From Apostichopus japonicus (Eukaryota; Echinodermata; Holothuroidea; Aspidochirotida; Stichopodidae), in assembly GCF_037975245.1 (NCBI RefSeq), contig NC_092567.1, positions 21,428,376-21,492,375 of the forward strand: DNA of 64,000 nt. The letters are read 5' to 3'. Below are positions 57,201-64,000 of this stretch, piece after piece (position 1 is the stretch's first letter; the number at the start of each line of letters is the position of its first letter). The position numbers and the translations under genes were made by a program. The notes under the pieces were generated by a model. That model was not told where the DNA came from. It did no database searches and worked only from the letters and a program-made list of their open reading frames with translations.

Positions 57201-59430
57201 TACTAAAACATTAAGATATAACGATTAAAATTTAGGATTATATATGTTTTTTTCACTAATAAATTGATGGATAATAACTATATTATCTCTGGTATATAAC
57301 CACAAGGTCGCCCTAATCCCTGTGCATGATTTTGGCAAAAATAAAAAAAGTGATGATTTTGGTCGAAAATTGAAAAAAACATAAGGGTATAGCCTTACCA
57401 AATTGTCAGATTTGGGTCCAAAAATCACATTTCTCAAAGTCGGTCAGCATTCTCTTTTTGGCCTCTCAAGGGCCCAGACGAGCTTCTCAAGCAAGTTTCA
57501 TGAGTCTTTCTATGAAAGTTTTAGGCTTAATGGGGTTACTAAAACATTAAGATATAACGATTAAAATTTAGGATTAAATATGTTTTTTCACTAATAAATT
57601 GATGGACAATAACGATATTATCTCTGGTTTGTAATCACAAGGTCGCTCTAATCCCTGTGCATGATTTTGGCAAGAATTAAGAAAGTGATGATTTTGGTCG
57701 AAAATTGAAAAAATCGTAAGTCTTACCAAATTGTCAGATTTGGGCCCAAAAATCACATTTCTCAAAGTCGGTCAGCATTCTCTTTTTGGCCTCTCAAGGG
57801 CCCAGACGAGCTTCTCAAGCAAGTTTCGTGAATCTTTCTATGAAAGTTTTAGGCTTGATGGGGTTACTAAAACATTAAGATATAACGATTTAAATTTAGG
57901 ATTAAATATGTTTTTTCACTAATAAATTGATGGATAATAACGATATTATTTCTGGTTTATAATCACAAGGTCGCTCTAATCCATGTGCATGAATTTGGCA
58001 AAAATAAAAAAAGTGATGATTTTGGTCGAAAATTGAAAAAATCATAAGGGTATAGCCTTACCAAATTGTCAGATTTGGGCCCAAAAATCACATTTCTCAA
58101 AGTCGGTCAGCATTCTCTTTTTGGCCTCTCAAGGGCCCAGACGAGCTTCTCAAGCAAGTTTCATGAGTCTTTCTATGAAAGTTTTAGGCTTAATGGGGTT
58201 ACTAAAACATTAAGATATAACGATTAAAATTTAGGATTAAATATGTTTTTTCACTAATAAATTGATGGACAATAACGATATTATCTCTGGTTTGTAATCA
58301 CAAGGTCGCTCTAATCCCTGTGCATGATTTTGGCAAGAATTAAGAAAGTGATGATTTTGGTCGAAAATTGAAAAAATCGTAAGTCTTACCAAATTGTCAG
58401 ATTTGGGCCCAAAAATCACATTTCTCAAAGTCGGTCAGCATTCTCTTTTTGGCCTCTCAAGGGCCCAGACGAGCTTCTCAAGCAAGTTTCGTGAATCTTT
58501 CTATGAAAGTTTTAGGCTTGATGGGGTTACTAAAACATTAAGATATAACGATTTAAATTTAGGATTAAATATGTTTTTTCACTAATAAATTGATGGATAA
58601 TAACGATATTATTTCTGGTTTATAATCACAAGGTCGCTCTAATCCATGTGCATGAATTTGGCAAAAATAAAAAAAGTGATGATTTTGGTCGAAAATTGAA
58701 AAAATCATAAGGGTATAGCCTTACCAAATTGTCAGATTTGGGCCCAAAAATCACATTTCTCAAAGTCGGTCAGCATTCTCTTTTTGGCCTCTCAAGGGCC
58801 CAGACGAGCTTCTCAAGCAAGTTTCATGAGTCGTTCTATGAATTTTTTAGGTTTAGAGGGGTTACTAAAACATTATGATATAACGATTAAAATTTAGGAT
58901 TAAATATGTTTTTTTCACTAATAAATTGATGGATAATAACGATATTATCTCTGGTTTATAATCACAAGGTCGCCCTAATCCCTGTGCATGATTTTGGCAA
59001 GAATTCAAAAAGTGATGATTTTGGTCGAAAATTGAAAAAAATCATAAGGGTATAGCCTTACCAAATTGTCAGATTTGGGCCCAAAAATCACATTTCTCAA
59101 AGTCGGTCAGCATTCTTTTTTTGGCCTTTCAAGGGCCCAGACAAGCTTCTCAAGCAAGTTTCATGAGTAGTTCTATGAAATTTCTAAGCTTAAAGGGGTT
59201 ACTAAAACATTAAGATATAACGATTAAAAATTAGGATTAAATATGTTTTTTCACTAATAAATTGATGGATAATAACGATATTATTTCTAGTATATAACCA
59301 CAAGGTCGCCCTAATCCCTGTGCATGATTTTGGCAAGAATTAACAAAGTCGTGATTTTGGTCGAAAATTGAAAAAAATCATAAGGGTATATATAGCCCAT
59401 TTCTCATAGTCGGTCAGCATTCCCTTTTCT
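54275..59430. repeat. 335-bp satellite array, 15 full units plus a partial one
   Basis: The landmark AAGGTCGCCC (or ATGGTCGCCC/AAGGTCGCTC) recurs at about 54289, 54624, 54959, 55294, 55629, 55964, 56300, 56635, 56970, 57306, 57641, 57969, 58304, 58632, 58968 and 59304. The spacing is 335-336 bp, with two 328-bp units. All units are head-to-tail and nearly identical. Each contains the perfect palindrome TTTGGGCCCAAA and GGCCCAGACGAGCTTCTC. The 63-80-codon open frames in it repeat with the unit and carry no family signal. Confidence 0.97.
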
Positions 59431-60056
59431 TGAGCGTGTCTGATTTATGTGACGATTCCTTATCTGTATTACGAGAAGAAATTAGTGTCTGTCGCCATCA
59501 TAGAAATAAAAGCAGCTTCACTGAACGATCAGCAGAGTGAAACGAATGCGCGTGCGCCTGTACGCGCAAGTTGGCTTAATCTTTAAGTGTAGGCTATACA
59601 AACGCGCTGCATGCAATCAGACGCCGACGTGTACTGGTTTAATGGGGTTTTATTGTGTGTGTTAGAAGTATCAATCTAGCGCCTTCGGCGTTGTAAAAAA
59701 TAATCGTTGGTACACATTGTGTGCACGAAGTGTAGTAGAGACTAGGCTAGCGTCTAACATCTTTAAAAATATCATTTCATGGCAGCGCTTCACTTAAGCA
59801 TACGTTATGCAGTATCACTCTGTTTATGACATCACAACATGCAACTGTTTTCGATATACAAACATAACTTGATAGGTTTAAGCCAGTAGCCATTAGCCAT
59901 GCATGTGTTGACTGTTTCGTCTTGTCAAATTAGTGTTCATCTAAGAAAATCCAGGAAAGTCATGTGTACAGATGTCATTAACTCCATGAAAAAACAGTTA
60001 ATGCGAAGAAATGAAATCACTTTGTAAACAGCAGAAAGAATTCAAGATGAACAGCC
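59431..60056 (+). promoter_or_regulatory. Probable promoter/5'UTR region of the second gene
   Basis: Composition changes sharply where the satellite ends: CG dinucleotides become frequent (for example 59540-59625). TGCGCGTGCGCC at 59547-59558 is, on the reverse strand, an 11-of-12 match to the NRF1 consensus YGCGCAYGCGCR. It lies about 500 bp upstream of the proposed start codon. No TATA box is evident. The transcription start was not placed. Confidence 0.4.
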
Positions 60057-60110
60057 ATGATTAGTGAACATTGCGACGTTGCAGCAGGGACCGCAGAATT
60101 ATTTGAACAG
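60057..60110 (+). CDS. Candidate first coding exon of the unrecognised gene
   Basis: ATG in context AACAGCC-ATG-A opens 18 codons (MISEHCDVAAGTAELFEQ) ending at donor CAG-GTCAGT in phase 0. The next exon starts in phase 0. It sits just downstream of the CpG-richer region. It is short, so chance is possible. Confidence 0.5.
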
Positions 60111-63100
60111 GTCAGTGCTCGTTCAGCTTATTCAATAAAGAGAGTGTTTTATGGGGCTGCAGGGCTGAACCACGGTGACGCGGAATGAACCATGTGCACA
60201 TAACTCAAAAACTAATGTATAGAACTAAACTCTTTTACATTTCTCAAGCTTATAATGTAGTAAGCTACTTTAAATTTTACTGTGGTAGGGTAGAACTGAC
60301 CTGTGCTATAGATGACGTCGACCGGAGTTTAGCAGTAACGAATGAAAGAGAAGAAAAGTTCCTCGCGAAAAGCGATTAAATAGAATATGTGTCAAGTAAA
60401 TTCAGTAAACGAGAAATATGCCTGCAGAATGGAATTTAAAGTTAAAAGTAACTTGCAATTTCCTCAGTCAGGAGCGAATGAGTGAACGGAATGGTAAGCC
60501 TTCCAAAAGAGAGAAAGAAAGAGTCCCGAAGATACAGAAAGTTCCAAATCAATAGTTGTTAAGCTGGTGGCGACGACATTATACAGAGCAGCATGTTAAA
60601 AAAACGGTTTCCTTCTATACGAAAATAGACTGTGCCATTAAATTCCTTACAGTATTCTTTTTGACTCGGGGTCACACCTGGAAATTCCATAGTTCCAAGT
60701 TAAATGAAAGAGTTGTGGAAGTTGAAAGGTCAGCTTCGGTACAATGGTACAGAAGATAAAGAGAAGTGTTGTTTATAGTTAGGCCTATACAAATATATTT
60801 GTTACCAATAATCTACATATTTCATTAGCATAATTATAAGTGGTATACACTACGAAATTTAATCAAAACTGCAGTATGAAATGTAAACCGAAACGTAATA
60901 ACGGCGGTATTGAAGAACTTATTATGCATAGACTCCGGATCTGTGACCTGATTAATTTACTCTGGCAGTTAGACTTTGAATAAAATGTTTAAGTATGATG
61001 CCGTGTTGGATGAATGTAACCGTTATAGTAATTACCGACTTTGCGATCGCGTTTTTGCCGACTTTACAGTCCACGGTTCCCCTTACAAGTTTGCAAGTCA
61101 GTATAGGTAATTCCATAGTTTTCCCTTTCGGGAAACCAAAAACAAATATAGTAAAAGATTTAATAAAATGATATATAGCTCTGAAACGAACCCCAGATTG
61201 ATTGATGATTAGGTCCGACTTGTTAGTTACTTTTTATGGTATGTCCTTCTCAAAAGTTCAGTTTAAGAGGCGAATATACTGAATCCTATCTTGTTATATA
61301 GTAGCCTATTAAATGCTACAATTAAACGTGCAGCTAAAGCGAAATGTCACCTAATTATTCCTAACCCAAAATTACACGATGCATGTTTTCTTCAAAATAT
61401 TCACATGGGGAGATGAAATCAATTTGGTCCAATCTTACAATGACAAGTAACATAAACATAGAGTTTACCGATTCTTAACAAGCATCATCTAAATAAATCT
61501 AGCATCATCTAAATTACTCTATCTATGTGTATGTTAATTACTATATCTATGTGTATGTTAATTACTCTATAGTTTCTGCTCACAACTGACCTTGGTTATC
61601 ATCTTTAATCTTAAATGTTGACTTTTTTCTCTATCTCGCCATTTTGTTTTATTTACAGATATTACGTTGCGGAACGATTGGTTGCAACAGGGATTTGAAG
61701 TCCAGAAATATCAAACCTACTGCAGATGGAACTTCATATTTCGGCGGTCCTAAATGTGAGAATGCGGTCATTCCAAGAAGTCGGCTCAAAGTGCGACGTC
61801 GGGTACCTCCCCTGGCAGCTCTGCCACGGAAGGTACACAAGAAGAGCAAGTGTACCTTGTGTACATATATGGAGCCACAATCAAATGCGAAGACGTTCGA
61901 TTGTGACTATGAAATACCTTTAAGGGTCAAAGGTCATCTCTGTACAAAAATCGACAGAACGATGAACCTTAGTTCATCTCAATCCCCCGCAATGATGCGA
62001 GAAGGAAAAGGGAATAACAGAAGGGATGAATTTGATCGTAAGTCAGATTAATTAGAACCATCTTTCATTTAGAGGCAAGGGTCGATAGTCTTCAAAATAA
62101 TTCGGTCGAAGGAAGTCCGGAAGGGAAGAAGACGGGAATTGGAGAGGGGGGGGGGGCTGATGGAGTGAAGATATCTTAAGTTTACTAGGGGCGTCTGTAT
62201 CTGAAATAATTCTTCTTCTGTCCTCGGAGATGGTTATGGGAAAGTCCGTCGCTTTGTTGGGATAAGTCATGAAGTTTGTCGGGTAAATTGTTTTATCGTT
62301 TGACGTCTTTATCGGAATTTTTACACTTTATCTTGAAATTTCTATAAAGGTAAGGAGGGGTAGGATGCTGACCCATTCCACATTGGCGTCATCGCCGGGA
62401 AAAAATTGTTTGGTTCTTGTATTAATATGAATATATCTGGTACATAACTTAGGAAGAAACCTGGGAGATGCAAGCGAGTTAATGGTTTTTTCTTTCATGC
62501 TATCCTATTTATGCTTCGTGTTTTTATTCCGTTCGTACCAATGATATGTTTCTCCAGGTCCGGTCATAGTGAGGAATAGTTTCGAACTCTACCCCCAACC
62601 TCCCCCCACCTCCCCCCACCTCCCTCCCCCCATCGCTTTTTCAGCTGCGTAAACCCGAACTGTAATGTGACTATAATTATGATCTATTTTTCAGCTCTTG
62701 TACGTGAAAAATGTTCATGGAAGGATTCCACTGCAATGCAGACGATCTACGATGGAGAAACTCACTCCAGACATGTGCGTAATGTAGGCTGTCCTACCCA
62801 GTCGTTTCCTGATACCGCATTTGGAGGTTTTCACGATCGACGTGACACGAATGAATGGAAGTTATACGCCAGTGATGATAAGAATTTCCTTGCAGCTCTG
62901 AATCAGCGAAACAGTGCTTGGTATCCACAGAGGAATAAACCCATCGTAGAGATTGGAAACAACAAGAGAAAATTCCCTCAAAGTTCAAGTCAATCCGATT
63001 TACATGCAACAAAGCGGTTTAGTTCAGAAACTAATGACGATGCTCAACAAGAGATATCAGTGCGGGAAAAAGCTATCCCAGAAGGGAAATCAGACATAAA

Positions 63101-63620
63101 ACTAAAATTTGATAGTAAAGACAACGTAACTAAATTCCCGCCAATTATCAAAGAAAAGCAAGAATTAGTCGGGATCAAGATAAGAAAGGATCATTTGAGA
63201 AAATCTAAAACAAATTTGTCAAATATCACCACCAATCGTTTTCGGACTTTCCAAAAATCTCACCAAAACGTCAGGAAAGATCATACTAGTTATTATGTGA
63301 ATAGAATTCCTATAAGGTTACATGCTAGGACCGCAGTTTATAATGTGGCTACGATAACACGGAGTACCAAGATAAATCAGAAACGACCCTCCCAGATATA
63401 CGCCACTAGCCAGATTGATAAACACTTGGTGAATCGGACAACAACTGCTGCAGCTGCTGCCAACACTCGATGCGCTATGGTGTCGACAGAACCGAAGAAA
63501 AAACAGCATGTAGAGCCTGCTTTCCGACTACCGAGAATTAAAGTATTACCTCCAATCGACAGTGTGTCGATACCAATTAGAGGGGCAATTCTCTGTCTCA
63601 AATGTTCCAAGATGGCGTAA
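60057..63620 (+). CDS. Unrecognised gene, three-exon model (whole span)
   Basis: Three open blocks with AG/GT borders join in matching phase: 60057-60110 (phase 0 out), 61659-62037 (0 in, 1 out) and 62695-63620 (1 in, TAA stop). The predicted protein is about 452 residues, basic and rich in Lys, Arg, Ser, Thr and Asn. It has a Cys-containing N-terminal third (CGTIGCNRDLK; KCTLCTYME), an Ala run (TTTAAAAANTR) and a C-terminal RLPRIKVLPPIDSV segment. There is no signal peptide or membrane segment. I do not recognise a family; it looks disordered and lineage-restricted. The phase agreement and two long open exons make a real gene likely. The first exon is less certain. Confidence 0.65.
60111..61658. 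other. First intron of the unrecognised gene
   Basis: Unique AT-rich sequence. There is a short direct repeat at about 61,497-61,570 (AGCATCATCTAAAT, and CTATCTATGTGTATGTTAAT). Two ~65-codon open frames at 60185-60379 and 60556-60759 lack splice or family support. Confidence 0.5.
61659..62037 (+). CDS. Second exon of the unrecognised gene
   Basis: A 379-nt block with acceptor GTTTTATTTACAG and donor GATC-GTAAGT. It is open for 126 codons plus one base. It encodes ILRCGTIGCNRDLKSRN, a basic stretch (RSRLKVRRRVPPLAALPRK), CTLCTYMEPQS and RREGK-like basic residues towards the end. Nine Cys residues are not in an obvious zinc-finger spacing. Confidence 0.65.
62038..62694. other. Second intron of the unrecognised gene
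   Basis: Contains a G11 run near 62146-62156 and a C-rich CCTCCCCCCA repeat at about 62588-62632. Confidence 0.55.
62695..63620 (+). CDS. Third and last exon of the unrecognised gene
   Basis: Acceptor ATTTTTCAG at phase 1, then 308 codons open to TAA, the longest open frame of the window. The first residues are PLVREKCSWKD once joined. It is basic, with IRKDHLRKSKTNLSNITT, a poly-Ala segment near 63,450 and the C-terminus ILCLKCSKMA. A Met-initiated reading from 62667 would start inside the intron and is less likely. Confidence 0.7.
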
Positions 63621-64000
63621 ATGGTTCAGCAGTCACTGTGACGAAGTGCGGGAAAAGGTCATCCTGAGGTAGCAGTTCCATTGTAGGTGGGAACTACTAT
63701 AGTGGGTTAGGATTTCAATGGAGGTGGGAAGACCTAAAGTGGGTTAGGATTTCAATGGAGGTGAGAATACTATATAGTGGGTTAGGATTTCAAGGAGGTA
63801 ACCGTCAAAATATAGATCGATACTCACAGAAGGAGGTATAGAACTTGTCATCTTTTCTAAGTTGTTTGTACGACGAGCATGCGCATGCGACGGGAACGAG
63901 CGTGCGCAGAAGGGACTTCATCGCATCCCATTTGTATTTTTTTTTTTATTATTACAGAATGACCAATTGCAACACGGGGAGGATTTCACTCCTTAACTTA
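63621..64000. other. 3' flank with a short tandem repeat and CpG-rich patch
   Basis: No AATAAA was seen. 63672-63799 holds three copies of a ~38-bp unit (AGTGGGTTAGGATTTCAATG then GAGGTG). 63870-63910 is CpG-rich with the palindrome GCATGCGCATGC. A T-run and ATTACAG at 63958 resemble a splice acceptor, with the sequence after it cut by the window end. Confidence 0.5.
63672..63799. repeat. ~38-bp tandem repeat, three copies
   Basis: GTGGGTTAGGATTTCAATGG recurs at about 63702, 63739 and 63778, just after the stop codon of the unrecognised gene. It may lie in its 3'UTR. Confidence 0.85.

Noticed and set aside
54395-58585. Repeated 60-80-codon frames (MHDFGKNSKSRDFGR and similar) in the satellite
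   Set aside because: They recur with the 335-bp unit, are broken in some units, appear on both strands and match no family.

Overview
The window is eukaryotic, metazoan, AT-rich nuclear DNA. Coding sequence is sparse and split into short exons by long introns full of microsatellites, minisatellites and MITE-like repeats. It is not prokaryotic: all convincing coding blocks are bounded by AG/GT splice signals and join in frame. The exon style, the AT-rich repeat-dense introns and the close match to both vertebrate and invertebrate liprins suggest an invertebrate deuterostome, perhaps an echinoderm. That placement is a guess.

Region 1 (about 1-48,500, + strand) holds the 3' three-quarters of a liprin-alpha (PPFIA) gene. 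Fifteen coding exons are confident and two more are candidates (4279-4317 and 29726-29827). They run from the coiled-coil region through the linker to three SAM domains and the C-terminal PDZ ligand VRTYSC. From 8184 to the stop at 47565 the confident exons encode about 875 residues, and every exon-exon phase agrees. The first roughly 350 residues expected for the family must lie left of the window. A probable 3'UTR intron lies at 47608-48445.

The introns around the SAM1 and SAM2 exons (40.8-44.8 kb) are the most unusual part. There is a ~33-bp array of acceptor-like sites before exon 11, and a tandem copy of the tail and donor of exon 11 after it. After exon 12 there is a 2.3-kb array of 13 further copies of the tail of exon 12 with its splice donor.

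Region 2 (about 48.5-54.3 kb) is 3' flank and intergenic DNA with no recognisable gene. Region 3 (about 54.27-59.43 kb) is a homogeneous satellite of 15 full ~335-bp units plus a partial one.

Region 4 (about 59.4-64.0 kb) becomes CpG-richer. It carries a second + strand gene model of three exons (60057-60110, 61659-62037, 62695-63620). Their phases match and they predict a basic, unrecognised protein of about 452 residues. An NRF1-like motif lies 0.5 kb upstream. A further CpG-rich patch near 63.88 kb may mark another promoter.

Liprin-alpha is known in other animals as a scaffold that organises presynaptic active zones and binds LAR-type phosphatases, CASK, RIM/ELKS, KIF1A and GRIP. No functional link between the two genes can be read from the sequence.
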